Assembly: GCF_014199415.1 (NCBI RefSeq)
Contig: NZ_JACIJN010000005.1
Location: forward strand, 224,069-288,068
Source: Sphingomonas endophytica
GTDB taxonomy: Bacteria > Pseudomonadota > Alphaproteobacteria > Sphingomonadales > Sphingomonadaceae
DNA: 64,000 nucleotides
Direction: 5' to 3'
The notes under the pieces were generated by a model that had not been told where the DNA came from, made no database searches, and saw only the letters and a list, made by a program, of their open reading frames with translations. A program made the position numbers and the translations under genes. Shown piece after piece: positions 24,505-34,756 of the stretch. Each line of letters begins with the position of its first letter. Positions within the stretch are counted from its first letter, which is position 1.

Positions 24505-25412
24505 CCGCCGTGGACCGGTGCGCCCCAGCCGCCCCATACATAGACGGTGACGAACAGGAACAGCCACACCACGTCGACGAAATGCCAGTACCAGGCCGCC
24601 GCCTCGAAGCCGAAATGCTGCTTCGGCGTGAAGTCGCCCTTATAGGCACGAATCAGGCAGACGATCAGGAAGATCGTGCCGACGATCACGTGGAAGCCGT
24701 GGAAGCCGGTCGCCATGAAGAACGCCGCGCCATAGTTGATCCCCTTGAACGGGAACGGCGCGTGCATGTACTCATAGGCCTGGATGCTGCTGAACAGCAG
24801 ACCCAGCACCACGGTCAGCCACAGTCCCTTGAGCACGCCGTCGCGATCGCCGACGCCCAGCGCCCCCCAGAAACCGCGCTTCTCGCCGCCGCGCTGGTTG
24901 TGGATCAGCGCGTGGTGCGCCCAGGTGACGGTGGTGCCCGAGAGCAGCAGGATCAGCGTGTTGAGCAGCGGCAGTTCGAAGGCGTTGATGACCTCCAGCC
25001 CCTTGGGGGGCCATTGCGCGGCGATCGCCGCGGCGCCCTCGGCGGCGCGCTCGACCTGCCCGTCGACGACCTGCATCGCGGTCGGGAACAGCGAGAAATC
25101 GAAGAACGCCCAGAACCAGCCGACGAAGAACATCACCTCGGAGGCGATGAACAGGATCATCCCGTAGCGGAAATGGAGCTGCACCACCGGCGTATGATCG
25201 CCGGCATGCGCCTCACGGATCACCTGATGCCACCAGCCGTACATACAGAACAGCACCGATGCGAAGCCGATCAGGAACACCCAGCCGCCGCCGGTGCCCT
25301 GATGCATGTACATGATGCCGCCGGCCGCCATGATCAACGCCGCGAAGCTGCTGAGCAGCGGCCACGGGCTGGGGGGCAGGATGTGATATTCGTGGTTCTT
25401 GGCACCCGCCAT
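24501..25412 (-). CDS. ctaE: Cytochrome c oxidase subunit III
   Basis: A 303-aa integral membrane subunit of the aa3-type oxidase. The N-terminus HEYHILPPSPWPLLSSFAAL, FRYGMILFIASEVMFFVGWFW, and the C-terminal FEAAAWYWHFVDVVWLFLF are characteristic. About seven membrane segments are expected. The loop at residues ~125-150, before the NAFELPLLNTLILLLSGTTVTWAHH block, is moderately long, common in alphaproteobacteria. It lies downstream of ctaG in the same operon. Confidence 0.96.
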   Translation of the reverse strand: MAGAKNHEYHILPPSPWPLLSSFAALIMAAGGIMYMHQGTGGGWVFLIGFASVLFCMYGWWHQVIREAHAGDHTPVVQLHFRYGMILFIASEVMFFVGWFWAFFDFSLFPTAMQVVDGQVERAAEGAAAIAAQWPPKGLEVINAFELPLLNTLILLLSGTTVTWAHHALIHNQRGGEKRGFWGALGVGDRDGVLKGLWLTVVLGLLFSSIQAYEYMHAPFPFKGINYGAAFFMATGFHGFHVIVGTIFLIVCLIRAYKGDFTPKQHFGFEAAAWYWHFVDVVWLFLFVTVYVWGGWGAPVHGG

Positions 25413-25447
25413 GCGCGGCTCTCCCCAATTCGCTTATTGCGGTGGTC

Positions 25448-26008
25448 TTAGCTGTTCGTTTTCGCGGAATCCACCGGGTAAAAGGTGTAGCTGAGCGTGA
25501 TCGTCTGCACGTCGCGCGTGTCCGGATCGCTCAGGATCTTGGGGTCGACGTAGAAGATCACCGGCATCCGCTGCGTCTCGCCGGGCTTCAGCGTCTGCTG
25601 CGTGAAGCAGAAGCACTGGATCTTCGTGAAATATTTGCCGGCGATCGCGGGGGTGACGTTATAGGTGGCGGTGCCCGTCACCGCCTGCGCGCCGCGGTTG
25701 GTGGCAGTGAAGAACGCCATGTCGCGCGCGCCGATCTCGACCGTTTCCTGCTCCTGCTCCGGCACGAACCGCCACGGCAGCTTGGGGCTGGTATTGGCGT
25801 CGAACGCGATCTCGATCTTCCGGTGCACCCCGCCCGGCGCCGCGACGCCGCGCCCGGTGGTGCCGTTCAACCCGGTCGCCTGACAGAACATCCGGTAGAG
25901 CGGCACGCTGGCGAAGGCGAGCCCGGTCATGAAGCAGATCCCCGCCACGGCGAGCAACGCGGTGCGCAGCGTCCGCGGGCGCGGCCCCGTCCGATCAGGC
26001 GTGCTCAA
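25448..26008 (-). CDS. ctaG: Cytochrome c oxidase assembly protein CtaG/Cox11
   Basis: A 186-aa copper chaperone that delivers Cu to the CuB site of subunit I. One N-terminal membrane helix is followed by a periplasmic domain with the copper-binding motif in KIQCFCFTQQTLKPGE (CFCF). SVPLYRMFCQATGLNGTT is also typical. The start appears to be TTG at 26008, overlapping the stop of the 45-aa gene (TTGA); no ATG or GTG start upstream of the helix is evident. Confidence 0.94.
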   Translation of the reverse strand: MSTPDRTGPRPRTLRTALLAVAGICFMTGLAFASVPLYRMFCQATGLNGTTGRGVAAPGGVHRKIEIAFDANTSPKLPWRFVPEQEQETVEIGARDMAFFTATNRGAQAVTGTATYNVTPAIAGKYFTKIQCFCFTQQTLKPGETQRMPVIFYVDPKILSDPDTRDVQTITLSYTFYPVDSAKTNS

Positions 26009-26142
26009 TGCGCCATGCCCTGCTTGATGCGCGCGATGGTGATGAAGAACACCAGCACCACGAACGCGCCGAGCAACAAAGCGACGACGATCGCGCGCGC
26101 CTTCTGCCGGCGGCGGATCAGATTTTGCTCGTCTTCGGTCAT
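26005..26142 (-). CDS. 45-aa membrane protein in the oxidase assembly operon (CoxF-like position)
   Basis: A short gene coding for a basic cytoplasmic N-terminus ([19 protein letters not shown]), one membrane helix ([21 protein letters not shown]) and KQGMAH. It is coupled on both sides: its ATG overlaps the ctaB stop (ATGA) and its stop overlaps the ctaG start. A tiny gene in this place occurs in other alphaproteobacterial cox operons and is sometimes called CoxF; its biochemical role is not established. It is easily missed because of its size. Confidence 0.82.
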   Translation of the reverse strand: MTEDEQNLIRRRQKARAIVVALLLGAFVVLVFFITIARIKQGMAH

Positions 26143-27044
26143 GCCACCCACCGGTCGACGACCAAAGCGCCGAACATCACGAAAAGATACAGGATCGAGT
26201 AAGCGAACAGGCGCTTCTCGTAGAACATCGGCGTCGCGGCGCGCTTCGCGCCGACCGTGACCAGCGCCGCCAGCACCGCGAACGCCGCGGTCATCGCCAC
26301 GGCCACCACGCCATAGACGCTGCCGGTCAGCCCGAGCGGCCAGGGCGCGATCGCCACAGCCGCCATCGGGATCGTGTACAGCCCGATCTGCCGCCGCGTC
26401 GCCGCCTCGCCGGCCACCACCGGCAGCATCGGCACGCCGGCATTGGCGTAATCGGTCTTCACGAACAGCGCGAGCGCCCAGAAATGCGGCGGCGTCCACA
26501 GGAAGACCAGCGCGAACAGCAGGAACGGCAGCAGCGCGATCTGCCCGGTCGCGGCGGCCCAGCCGATCAGCGGCGGAAACGCGCCCGCCGCGCCGCCGAT
26601 CACGATATTCTGCGGGGTGCGGCGCTTGAGCCATACGGTGTAGATCAGGACGTAGAACAGGATCGAGACGGTCAGGATCGCCGCGGCGGCGAGATTGACC
26701 GCCAGCCCCATCAGGATCACCGAGAAGGCGCCGAGTCCGACGCCGAAATGCAGCGCCGACTGGCGGTCCATCCGCCCCGCGGGCAACGGACGCTGCGCGG
26801 TGCGCTTCATCGCCGCGTCGAGATCGGCCTCATACCATTGGTTGAGCGCCCCTGCCGCACCCGCGCCGAGCGCGATGCACAGGATCGCGGTGAAGCCGAG
26901 CACCGGATCGATCGCGACCGGCGCGGCCAGCATCCCGCACAGCCCCGTGAACACGACGAGCGTCATCACCCGCGGCTTGGTCAACGCCAGGAAATCACGC
27001 CAGTCGGCGGGCGGCAGCAGGGGGGCGGCGGGGGTCATCGGCAC
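26139..27044 (-). CDS. ctaB: Heme o synthase (protoheme IX farnesyltransferase)
   Basis: A 301-aa UbiA-family membrane enzyme that attaches a farnesyl group to heme b, giving heme o for heme a synthesis. The Asp-rich motif is [15 protein letters not shown] with RPLPAG following; WKRR-like [16 protein letters not shown] and [10 protein letters not shown] are also diagnostic. Nine hydrophobic segments are plausible. ATG at 27044 or 27038 may be the start. It heads the assembly operon ctaB-45 aa-ctaG-ctaE-DUF983-SURF1. Confidence 0.95.
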   Translation of the reverse strand: MPMTPAAPLLPPADWRDFLALTKPRVMTLVVFTGLCGMLAAPVAIDPVLGFTAILCIALGAGAAGALNQWYEADLDAAMKRTAQRPLPAGRMDRQSALHFGVGLGAFSVILMGLAVNLAAAAILTVSILFYVLIYTVWLKRRTPQNIVIGGAAGAFPPLIGWAAATGQIALLPFLLFALVFLWTPPHFWALALFVKTDYANAGVPMLPVVAGEAATRRQIGLYTIPMAAVAIAPWPLGLTGSVYGVVAVAMTAAFAVLAALVTVGAKRAATPMFYEKRLFAYSILYLFVMFGALVVDRWVA

Positions 27045-27177
27045 GCGCCCGTCTACTCCCGACCGGCGGGCGTGGGAAGCCTCGCCTGTATCATCGCGGC
27101 GCGATCCTCATCATGGCGATATAGACGCTTAACCCTCTGCCGCCTAAGCGGATCGCGAGACAGCGAGGGGGGGGACC

Positions 27178-28380
27178 ATGCGGCCGGACGAACGTCAGCG
27201 ATCGGGGAAGGCGGCGCTCGTCGCCCTGGGACTGCTCGCGGCGGCGCTGCTGGCGTTCCAGATCTTCAAGGTGGCGGTGCGCCCGCTCGTGATCACCGAT
27301 CTGCGCTACGTCTGGCTGGCGGGTGATTTCTGGGCCTCGGGGCTGAACCCGTATGGCGCGGATTACATCCCGCGCAGCGTTGCTAAGTTCGGGGAAGCCG
27401 GACGGGTGTCCGTCTGGGTCTATCCCTTCCAATGGTATTGGATAGCGCGGCCGCTGGCGCTGCTTCCGCCGCTCGCCGCGCTGCGGGTCTGGCAGGTCGC
27501 GAGCTTTCTGCTGCTGGCGGCAGGCAGCGTGCTGACGCTGCGCGCGGCGACGTTGCTGGGCGCGCGGGCAGGCTGGCTGACGATCGGGCTGCTGGCGGTC
27601 TATGCCAGCTCCTTCACCCCGCTGGCCGGGCTGGTGCAACTCGGGCAACCGGTGCTGCTGTCGGTCTTCGGCTTTACGGTTCTGGTCTATGGCATAGCGG
27701 CGGGACGCGATGGCGTGAAGCTGGCCGGCGTCGTGCTGCTCGCGCTCAAACCGCAATTCGGCATCCCGATCCTGCTGCTGTTCGCGACCACCCCCGGCGG
27801 GTTGCGGCTGTGCGTGATCGGCGGCGTGCTCACCGCGGCGCTGGCCGGGCCGCCGCTGCTCATCAGCGGCGTCGCCGGACAGATCGTGGGAATGATCGGC
27901 AACGCCACCGCCGGCTATGGCGACGTGCTGGTGAACCGTCCGATCTCGATGGTGGGGCTCCCGAACCTGATGGCGTTGCTGGCCGGGGTCGACCTGTCGG
28001 TCGGCGCCGGGCTGCTGGTCGCGAGCGTCGTCGCGCTGGCGCTCGGTCTCGCGCTCCGTCGCACCACGCGGCTGACCGCGGTCGACAAGACGACCTATGT
28101 GACGGCCGCCGCGGCGCTGGTCGTCTCGGGCCTCGTCGGCGTTCATACCTATGATCTGACGGTGCTGCTCGTCCCGCTGCCACTGTTGCTCCGCGAGCGC
28201 GGCGCGTCCTTGTGGATCGGGCTGGCCGGCTACCTGCTGCTCTGGCGGGTCGACCAAATGGGGCGGCTCTTCGGTCTCGACGCCCTGACCGAGACGATCG
28301 CGCTGAGCTCGGCCGCGGTGCTGCTGATCGCGCTGGGCTGGGTGGTCAGCGCCGCCGCACGGATGCGCGCGGCGGCGTAA
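27178..28380 (+). CDS. DUF2029/GT87-like membrane glycosyltransferase
   Basis: A 400-aa polytopic membrane protein with about ten hydrophobic segments. The N-terminal DLRYVWLAGDFWASGLNPYGADY and the mid-protein LALKPQFGIPILLL fit the GT87 (DUF2029) group, which includes polyprenol-phosphate-mannose-dependent mannosyltransferases. The acceptor is unknown. It lies on the opposite strand between ctaB and ctaD and so splits the oxidase locus into two units. ATG 27178 follows a purine-rich GCGAGGGGGGGACC. Confidence 0.75.
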   Translation: MRPDERQRSGKAALVALGLLAAALLAFQIFKVAVRPLVITDLRYVWLAGDFWASGLNPYGADYIPRSVAKFGEAGRVSVWVYPFQWYWIARPLALLPPLAALRVWQVASFLLLAAGSVLTLRAATLLGARAGWLTIGLLAVYASSFTPLAGLVQLGQPVLLSVFGFTVLVYGIAAGRDGVKLAGVVLLALKPQFGIPILLLFATTPGGLRLCVIGGVLTAALAGPPLLISGVAGQIVGMIGNATAGYGDVLVNRPISMVGLPNLMALLAGVDLSVGAGLLVASVVALALGLALRRTTRLTAVDKTTYVTAAAALVVSGLVGVHTYDLTVLLVPLPLLLRERGASLWIGLAGYLLLWRVDQMGRLFGLDALTETIALSSAAVLLIALGWVVSAAARMRAAA

Positions 28381-28722
28381 GCAGGCCGCGCGGAAAGGAA
28401 GCGGAAGCGCGGGGCCGGTCGGGATCGGCCGGACGCCCCGCCACACGGCCGACTTGCCCCGCACTGGCCCCTGCCCCGACCGAAAGAGTTCGGCCCACTG
28501 ACGTGAGAGCGGGCCGGTGCTGCCGCTGATCCGGTTTTGCCGGATCAGGCTTAGCCATAACCACCGGACGTCCGTCCCACGTTCGCCCGCTGCCATGCCC
28601 GCCGCGCGGCGCGCGGTTATCCAGCGCCGTGCCGCCGCCCGCGCCAAACGCCTGCCCCACAAACGAGAACGGCGGAGGAGCCGATGCTCCCCCGCCGTCC
28701 TGCATGCGCATCGCCGCGATCG
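28381..28722. other. Gene-free spacer between GT87-like gene and ctaD
   Basis: About 340 bases with no credible gene between two convergent genes. It contains a perfect 8-base-stem hairpin at 28527-28547 (tgatccgg / ccggatca), related to the dispersed repeats of the window, and the stem-loop at 28671-28696 next to ctaD. Nothing else is evident. Confidence 0.6.
28671..28696 (-). terminator. Possible terminator of ctaD
   Basis: An 11-base stem (ggcggaggagc with gctcccccgcc, one G-U type mismatch) and a 4-base loop, about 26 bases after the ctaD stop. The following minus-strand bases are only moderately T-rich, so the call is tentative. Confidence 0.45.
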
Positions 28723-30390
28723 TCAGTCGATCTTGGGCAGCGTCTCGAACTGGTGGAACGGCGGCGGGCTGGACAGCGTCCACTCCAGCGTCGTCGCGCC
28801 TTCGCCCCACGGATTGTCGGGCGCCTTCTTGCCCGCGATCAGCGACCAGATCAGGTTGACGAAGAAGATCGCCATGCCGGTCGCCATGATCATGTAACCG
28901 ATCGTCGCGACATTGTTCCAATGCGCGAAGCCGTCCGGATAATCGGGGTAGCGACGCGGCATCCCCTGCAACCCGAGGAAGTGCATCGGGAAGAACATCA
29001 GGTTGACGCCGACGAAGAACACCCAGAAGTGCAACTGGCCGAGCAGCTCCGAATACATCTTCCCGGACATCTTCGGGAACCAGTAATAGAAGCCCGCGAA
29101 CAGCGAGAACACCGCGCCGAGGCTGAGCACATAGTGGAAGTGCGCGACGACGTAATAGGTGTCCTGCATGTAATCGTCGACGCCGCCGTTGGCGAGCACG
29201 ACGCCGGTGACGCCGCCGACGGTGAACATGAAGATGAAGCCGATCGCCCAGACCATCGGCGTCGGGAAGCGCAAGCTACCGCCCCACATCGTCGCGATCC
29301 ACGAGAAGATCTTGATGCCGGTCGGCACCGCGATGACCATCGTCGCGGCGGTGAAGTACATCTTCACGTTCACGCTCATGCCGGTCGTGAACATGTGGTG
29401 CGCCCAGACGACGAAGCCGACCACGCCGATCGCGACCATGGCATAGGCCATGCCGAGATAACCGAATACCGGCTTGCGGCTGAACGTCGCGACGATGTGG
29501 CTGATGATGCCGAAGCCCGGCAGGATCATGATGTACACTTCGGGGTGGCCGAAGAACCAGAACAGATGCTGGTACAGCACCGGGTCGCCGCCGCCGGCGG
29601 GATCGTAGAAGGTGGTGCCGAAGTTACGATCGGTCAGCAGCATCGTGATCGCCGCCGCGAGCACCGGCAGCGCGAGCAGCAGCAGGAAGGCGGTGACCAG
29701 CACCGACCAGGCGAACAGCGGCATCTTGTGCAGCGTCATGCCCGGCGCACGCATGTTGAAGATCGTGGTGATGAAGTTGATCGCACCCAGGATCGAGCTG
29801 GCGCCCGCGAGGTGGAGCGACAGGATCGCCATGTCGACCGACGGCCCCGGCTCGCCATAGGTGGAGAGCGGCGCGTACACGGTCCAGCCGGTGCCGGCAC
29901 CGCCGAAGAACGGCGAGGCGAGCAGCAGCAGGAACGCCGGCACCAGCAGCCAGAAGCTGATGTTGTTCATGCGCGGGAACGCCATGTCGGGCGCGCCGAT
30001 CATCAGCGGCACGAACCAGTTGCCGAACCCGCCGACCATCGCCGGCATTACCATGAAGAACACCATGATCAGGCCGTGCGCGGTGACGAGCACGTTCCAC
30101 AGGTGCAGCGCCTGGTCGAACGACTGTTCCTCGCCGCCGTGCAGCATCGATGCCCAGTGCGGCAGATACTGGATGCCGGGATGCATCAGCTCGGCGCGCA
30201 TCAGCCCCGAGATCGCGCCGCCGATGATCCCCGCGACGATCGCGAAGATCAGGTAGAGCGTGCCGATGTCCTTGTGGTTGGTCGACATGAACCAGCGCGC
30301 GAAGAACGCCGGCTTGTGATCGGCGTCCGCGTGATGGTGGTGATCGTCGTGCGAGACGAAGGCGGACGGGTGGAGCGCGGTGTCGGTCAT
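28723..30390 (-). CDS. ctaD: Cytochrome c oxidase subunit I
   Basis: A 555-aa catalytic subunit of the aa3-type terminal oxidase, with twelve membrane segments. Heme and CuB ligand regions are visible: [17 protein letters not shown] (heme a His), [19 protein letters not shown] (His-Tyr crosslink and CuB), [11 protein letters not shown] (CuB histidines) and [12 protein letters not shown]. The HPEVY tyrosine makes it an A-type oxidase. An N-terminal His-rich stretch ([12 protein letters not shown]) precedes the [14 protein letters not shown] start block. It is the second gene of a ctaC-ctaD unit, 4 bases after the ctaC stop. Confidence 0.97.
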   Translation of the reverse strand: MTDTALHPSAFVSHDDHHHHADADHKPAFFARWFMSTNHKDIGTLYLIFAIVAGIIGGAISGLMRAELMHPGIQYLPHWASMLHGGEEQSFDQALHLWNVLVTAHGLIMVFFMVMPAMVGGFGNWFVPLMIGAPDMAFPRMNNISFWLLVPAFLLLLASPFFGGAGTGWTVYAPLSTYGEPGPSVDMAILSLHLAGASSILGAINFITTIFNMRAPGMTLHKMPLFAWSVLVTAFLLLLALPVLAAAITMLLTDRNFGTTFYDPAGGGDPVLYQHLFWFFGHPEVYIMILPGFGIISHIVATFSRKPVFGYLGMAYAMVAIGVVGFVVWAHHMFTTGMSVNVKMYFTAATMVIAVPTGIKIFSWIATMWGGSLRFPTPMVWAIGFIFMFTVGGVTGVVLANGGVDDYMQDTYYVVAHFHYVLSLGAVFSLFAGFYYWFPKMSGKMYSELLGQLHFWVFFVGVNLMFFPMHFLGLQGMPRRYPDYPDGFAHWNNVATIGYMIMATGMAIFFVNLIWSLIAGKKAPDNPWGEGATTLEWTLSSPPPFHQFETLPKID

Positions 30391-30394
30391 GATC

Positions 30395-31600
30395 TTAGCG
30401 TCCGGCTTCGCCGACGCCGCCCGGATTGCCGGTGGCGCCCTGCGGGGAAGTGGGGGGAGTGTCGGTCCCGTTCTCGGTCGGTCCGGTGATCGCATTGGCG
30501 ACCGCCGCCTCGTCCATCGCGGCGGCGGAATTGTCCGCGCCCGGCTGCGGGATCACGGCATCGGACGCCTTGCCCGGTGCCGGCATCGAGCCGCCCTTGG
30601 CTCGCACCCAGGCCGCGAACTGCGCCGGGGTGACCGCCTCGACCGCGATCGGCATGAAGGCGTGGCGCGCGCCGCACAATTCGCTGCACTGGCCGAAATA
30701 GAGGCCGGGCTTGTCGATCGTGAAGCTGGTCTCGTTCAGCCGGCCCGGGATCGCGTCGAGCTTGATCCAGAACGCCGGCACCGCCCAACTGTGGATGACG
30801 TCATTGGCGGTGGTGATGAGGCGGATCGGCACGCCGACCGGCAGCACGACGCGATTGTCGGTCGCCAGCAGGCGCGGGCCGTCGGCGGCGGTGCGCGCGC
30901 GCTCGCCGGCCGCGACCTGATTGCCTTCCTTCAGCATGTTGGCGGTGATCTCGATCCCGCCGTGATCCGGATATTGATAGCTCCAGAACCACTGGTTGCC
31001 GATCGCCTTCAGCGTCACCGCGCCGGCTGGCGCGGGCTTGAACTGCGCCTGCAGCAGCCCGATCGACGGCACCGCGATCGCGACGAGGATCAACACCGGG
31101 ATCAGCGTCCACGCCACCTCGATGGCGGTGTTGTGGCTGGTCCGCGACGGCGTCGGATTGGCGCTGGCGCGGAACTTCACGATCACGACCACCAGCAGCA
31201 CCAGCACCAGGATCGAGATGATCGTGATCAGCGGGAAGAGGATGCGATCGTGAAACCAGTGCGCGCGCAGGCCGTTCTTGGTGACCTGCGGCTGGATGTG
31301 GATCACGCCGTCGAGCGGCTGCCCGACACCGGGCGCCGAGGTGGTGGCGTTGAAGGCCGGTGCGCCGTCCATCGCCAGCGCGGACGATTGCGGTGCGGCA
31401 TCCGCCTTTTGCACGGTGCCGCCGGCCTGACCCTGATTCGAGTCGGCGGGGCGCAGCCCGCTCGGCGCGGCGGTGGCCGCGGTGGCGGGGGACGTCGCGG
31501 CACCAGCCGGCGCCTGCGCGCCTGCGCTACCCGCGCCCGTCAGGGCGGTCAGCGCGAAGCCCGCTGCCAATACCCAACCCTTGATCCCGGTTCTCAGCAT
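30395..31600 (-). CDS. ctaC: Cytochrome c oxidase subunit II
   Basis: A 401-aa subunit with a signal peptide (ending AGAQAPAG near residue 29), a low-complexity Ala/Thr/Pro linker of about 60 residues, two membrane helices and a periplasmic CuA domain. CuA ligands are in [14 protein letters not shown] and the upstream HSWAVPAF; the aromatic electron-entry patch is [10 protein letters not shown]. The C-terminal tail of ~70 residues after the CuA domain is long and rich in Pro, Gly and Ala. No cytochrome c domain is fused. It heads the ctaCD unit and is divergent from pyrE. Confidence 0.96.
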   Translation of the reverse strand: MLRTGIKGWVLAAGFALTALTGAGSAGAQAPAGAATSPATAATAAPSGLRPADSNQGQAGGTVQKADAAPQSSALAMDGAPAFNATTSAPGVGQPLDGVIHIQPQVTKNGLRAHWFHDRILFPLITIISILVLVLLVVVIVKFRASANPTPSRTSHNTAIEVAWTLIPVLILVAIAVPSIGLLQAQFKPAPAGAVTLKAIGNQWFWSYQYPDHGGIEITANMLKEGNQVAAGERARTAADGPRLLATDNRVVLPVGVPIRLITTANDVIHSWAVPAFWIKLDAIPGRLNETSFTIDKPGLYFGQCSELCGARHAFMPIAVEAVTPAQFAAWVRAKGGSMPAPGKASDAVIPQPGADNSAAAMDEAAVANAITGPTENGTDTPPTSPQGATGNPGGVGEAGR

Positions 31601-31788
31601 CTCTTTATCGTCACCCCTGTGGTGGTGCGCATTCGCGTACCGGGCGTATCGAAGCGCCCCTCCTGCATCTGCCTATAGCATGGCATCCCCTCGCCTCAAG
31701 GGGGCGTGCGTCCGGGCTTTTCTCGCCCGAGGCGCGTTGCGCGGGCGCAGGCGGGCTTCTATGGCGCGCGCAGGAGACCAAGCACACG

Positions 31789-32373
31789 ATGACCGACGAC
31801 GACGTGCTCGCCGAATTCCGCGCCGCCGACGCGCTGCTGGAAGGGCATTTCATCCTTTCCTCGGGGTTGCGCAGCCCGCGTTACCTGCAATGCGCGCGCG
31901 TGCTGATGAACCCGCGCCGCGCCGCGCGACTCGCCGAGGGCGTGGCGGCGCGAATCCCCGCCGCGCTGCGCGCGCGGATCACCGCGGTGGTCGCCCCGGC
32001 GATGGGCGGGGTGATCGCCGGGCAGGAGATGGCGCGCGCGCTCGACGTCGACGCGATGTTCGTCGAGCGCCCGACCGGCACCTTCGAGCTGCGTCGCGGC
32101 TTCCGGCTGGAGCCCGGGCAGGAGGTGCTGATGATGGAGGATGTCGTCACCACCGGCCTGTCGAGCCGCGAGGCGATCAAGGCGATCGAGGCGGCTGGCG
32201 GGCGCGTGATCGCGGGCGCGGCGCTGGTCGACCGCTCGAACGGCACCGCGGATATCGGCGTGCCGTTCTTCCCGCTGATCCGGCTGGAGGTGCCGACCTA
32301 CCAGCCCGACGATCTGCCGCCTGAACTTCAGGCGATCCCGGCGATCAAACCGGGCAGCCGGGCGGCGGCGTGA
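31789..32373 (+). CDS. pyrE: Orotate phosphoribosyltransferase
   Basis: A 194-aa enzyme that joins orotate and PRPP to make OMP in pyrimidine synthesis. The PRPP-binding loop is [16 protein letters not shown], and [17 protein letters not shown] is the substrate-end motif. The length suits the short PyrE class of alphaproteobacteria. RBS AGGAG lies about 17 bases before ATG 31789. It is the first gene of a run of six overlapping genes. Confidence 0.95.
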   Translation: MTDDDVLAEFRAADALLEGHFILSSGLRSPRYLQCARVLMNPRRAARLAEGVAARIPAALRARITAVVAPAMGGVIAGQEMARALDVDAMFVERPTGTFELRRGFRLEPGQEVLMMEDVVTTGLSSREAIKAIEAAGGRVIAGAALVDRSNGTADIGVPFFPLIRLEVPTYQPDDLPPELQAIPAIKPGSRAAA

Positions 32374-32375
32374 CG

Positions 32376-33104
32376 ATGGGCGGCCCGTTGCGCCTCGGGG
32401 TCAATATCGACCATGTCGCGACCGTGCGGAACGCGCGGGGCGGCGGGCTGCCCGATCCGGTGCGCGCCGCGCTGCTCGCCGCGCAGGCTGGCGCCGATGG
32501 CATCACCGCGCATCTGCGCGAGGATCGCCGCCACATCACCGATGCGGACATCGCGCGGCTCTCCGCCGAACTGGCGATTCCGCTCAATCTGGAGATGGCG
32601 GCGACCGACGAGATGCTGGCGATCGCCTTGCGCCATCGCCCGCACGCCGCCTGCATCGTCCCCGAAAAGCGCGAGGAGCGCACCACCGAGGGCGGGATCG
32701 ACGCCGCCGGGCAGCACGACCGCCTCGCGCCGATGGTCCGCGAACTCGGCGCGGCGCAGATCCGCGTCTCGCTGTTCATCGAGCCCGACCCGCGCCAGAT
32801 CGCCGCGGCGGTCGCGCTCGGCGCGCCGGTCGTCGAGCTGCACACCGGCCGCTATGCCGAGCTGGACGGCGACGCCCGAACTGCCGAGCTGCGCCGGCTC
32901 GCCGATGCCGCGGCGCTGGCGGCCAAGAACGGAATCGAGGTCCACGCCGGGCACGGCCTGACTTTCGACAATGTCACGCCCGTGGCGGCGATCCCGCAAG
33001 TCCGCGAACTGAACATCGGCCATTTTCTGATCGGCGAGGCGATCTTCACCGGGCTGGAGGACAGCGTGCGGCGCATGAAGGCGTTGATGGACGAGGCGCG
33101 GTGA
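32376..33104 (+). CDS. pdxJ: Pyridoxine 5'-phosphate synthase
   Basis: A 242-aa TIM-barrel enzyme that forms pyridoxine 5'-phosphate from deoxyxylulose 5-phosphate and 3-amino-2-oxopropyl phosphate. [17 protein letters not shown] at the N-terminus, [24 protein letters not shown] and [12 protein letters not shown] are diagnostic. The GTG at 32370 overlaps the pyrE stop and could also start it; ATG 32376 gives the usual N-terminus. Confidence 0.96.
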   Translation: MGGPLRLGVNIDHVATVRNARGGGLPDPVRAALLAAQAGADGITAHLREDRRHITDADIARLSAELAIPLNLEMAATDEMLAIALRHRPHAACIVPEKREERTTEGGIDAAGQHDRLAPMVRELGAAQIRVSLFIEPDPRQIAAAVALGAPVVELHTGRYAELDGDARTAELRRLADAAALAAKNGIEVHAGHGLTFDNVTPVAAIPQVRELNIGHFLIGEAIFTGLEDSVRRMKALMDEAR

Positions 33105-33388
33105 CCGGCCCGGCCGCGCGTCTGCCGACGGCGAAGGCGTTCACGCTCGTCGCCGTCAACGTCGCCGGGTGCGGGGCCGCGGCGCTCGGGTTGCTGGTAA
33201 TGGCGTTGCTGGTGAACGTCGGGGACGGCTTCGACGCCGGCATGGGTGTCGTGACGCTGGCATCGGCGATCGCAGCGGCGCTCCACGGCGTCGCCATCGT
33301 GAAGGCGTCCCGCACGGAGAAGGGCCTGGCGTGGACGCTTGCCGCTTTGCCCATGTGGATCTTGATCCTGCCCGGAATGGCGGCATGA
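33101..33388 (+). CDS. Small membrane protein between pdxJ and acpS
   Basis: A 95-aa protein with three hydrophobic segments ([37 protein letters not shown] and [15 protein letters not shown]). I do not recognise a family. The GTG start overlaps the pdxJ stop (GTGA) and the stop overlaps the acpS start (ATGA), so it is firmly part of the operon and is very likely translated. The topology gives no clue to its function. Confidence 0.7.
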   Translation: MTGPAARLPTAKAFTLVAVNVAGCGAAALGLLVMALLVNVGDGFDAGMGVVTLASAIAAALHGVAIVKASRTEKGLAWTLAALPMWILILPGMAA

Positions 33389-33804
33389 TCGTCGGGCTCG
33401 GCTCCGACCTGTGCAACATCGAGCGGATCGCGCATTCGCTCGAACGCTTCGGCGACCGCTTCGAGGCGCGCGTCTTCACCGACGTCGAGCGCGCCAGGGC
33501 CGATCGCCGCCCGTTCACCAAGGCCGGCACGCTCGCCAAGCGCTTCGCCGCGAAGGAGGCGTTTTCCAAGGCGGTCGGCACCGGTTTCAAGTCGGGCGTG
33601 TTCATGAAGGACATCGGCGTCGTCAACGCCCCCTCCGGCGCGCCGACGCTGGCGCTGACCGGCGGCGCGAAGGCGCGGCTCGATGCCATGATCCCCGCCG
33701 GGCACAGCGCGCGCATCCATCTGACATTGACCGACGACCATCCCTGGGCGCAGGCATTCGTCATCATCGAGGCCATTGCCGACCGACATGCAGGAGCCGA
33801 GTGA
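33385..33804 (+). CDS. acpS: Holo-[acyl-carrier-protein] synthase
   Basis: A 139-aa phosphopantetheinyl transferase that activates [18 protein letters not shown] and [16 protein letters not shown] carry the Mg and CoA binding residues (Asp in GSDL and Glu in AAKEA). Length is normal. ATG 33385 overlaps the small membrane protein stop. Its 3' end overlaps the lepB start region. Confidence 0.96.
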   Translation: MIVGLGSDLCNIERIAHSLERFGDRFEARVFTDVERARADRRPFTKAGTLAKRFAAKEAFSKAVGTGFKSGVFMKDIGVVNAPSGAPTLALTGGAKARLDAMIPAGHSARIHLTLTDDHPWAQAFVIIEAIADRHAGAE

Positions 33805-34756
33805 CCGCGTGGCAGAGGATATCGCATTGACCGGCGACCGCACGCCCCCGCCCGCCACGGCCGAGGCGGCCGCGCCGCGCACCGGCTTCGACTGGTGGGG
33901 CGAGATCAAGGGATTGTTCTGGCTGTTGCTGGCGGTGCTCGGCTTCCACAGCTTCATCGCCAAGCCTTTCTACATCCCGAGCGAATCGATGCTCCCCGGC
34001 TTGCTGGTCGGCGATCGGCTGGTGGTGTCGAAATTTGCGTATGGCTGGTCGTTCGTTTCGCCGACGATCCCCGATCCGGTCGCGATCGTCCGCGGCACGT
34101 TGCTCCACCAGCCGGTCGACAGCTGGTCGGTGCAGGTGCCGTTCGTCCATGGCCGCATCTGGGGCAGCCTGCCCGAGCGCGGCGACGTGGTGATCGTCAC
34201 GCCGCCGGGCCAGTCGAGCGACTATATCAAGCGCGTGATCGGGCTGCCGGGCGATACGCTGGCGGTGCGCGGCGGCGTCGTGATCCTCAACGGCGTGCCG
34301 GTGCCGCGCGGCCCGCTCCATTATCGCGACCTGCCCGTCGACGCGAACGCGACCTGCGATCCGGCGCAATATCCCGGCGCACGGCAGGAGCGCGCCGACG
34401 GCAGCGCGGTCTGCCACCTGCCGATCGTCACCGAGACGCTGCCCAACGGCCGCCGCTACGACACGGTCGATCTGGAACCGGACAGTGTCGGCGACAATTA
34501 TGGCCCGGTGACGATCCCGGCAAACCACGTCTTCCTGATGGGCGACAATCGCGATCGCTCCGCCGACAGCCGCTTCGCGCTCGGCGGGTTCGAGCGCGGG
34601 TTGGGCGGGCCGGTGCCCTATGAGAATATCGGCGGCCGCGCCGAGTTCATCACCTTCTCGGTCGACGGCAGCGCCGGCTGGAACCCGCTGAGCTGGCCGC
34701 GCGCGCTGCGCGGCGGTCGCGCGGGCACCTCGCTCCACCCGACGCGCGTCCCATGA
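33788..34756 (+). CDS. lepB: Signal peptidase I
   Basis: A 322-aa membrane serine protease that cleaves Sec and Tat leader peptides. One N-terminal helix ([17 protein letters not shown]) precedes the catalytic serine motif [14 protein letters not shown] (S67) and the lysine motif [24 protein letters not shown] is box E. ATG 33788 overlaps acpS by 17 bases; GTG at 33809 is another possible start. In many alphaproteobacteria rnc and era follow lepB; here an AI-2E family gene follows with an ATGA overlap. Confidence 0.95.
   Translation: MQEPSDRVAEDIALTGDRTPPPATAEAAAPRTGFDWWGEIKGLFWLLLAVLGFHSFIAKPFYIPSESMLPGLLVGDRLVVSKFAYGWSFVSPTIPDPVAIVRGTLLHQPVDSWSVQVPFVHGRIWGSLPERGDVVIVTPPGQSSDYIKRVIGLPGDTLAVRGGVVILNGVPVPRGPLHYRDLPVDANATCDPAQYPGARQERADGSAVCHLPIVTETLPNGRRYDTVDLEPDSVGDNYGPVTIPANHVFLMGDNRDRSADSRFALGGFERGLGGPVPYENIGGRAEFITFSVDGSAGWNPLSWPRALRGGRAGTSLHPTRVP

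Noticed and set aside
30330..30365. His-rich stretch at the ctaD N-terminus as a possible separate metal-binding peptide
   Set aside because: It is continuous with the ctaD frame and short His-rich leaders occur in oxidase subunit I; no separate start or stop.
28684..30489. A 601-codon open frame on the plus strand
   Set aside because: Antisense to ctaD. It is rich in His, Arg and Asp with no recognisable fold; ctaD is unmistakable.
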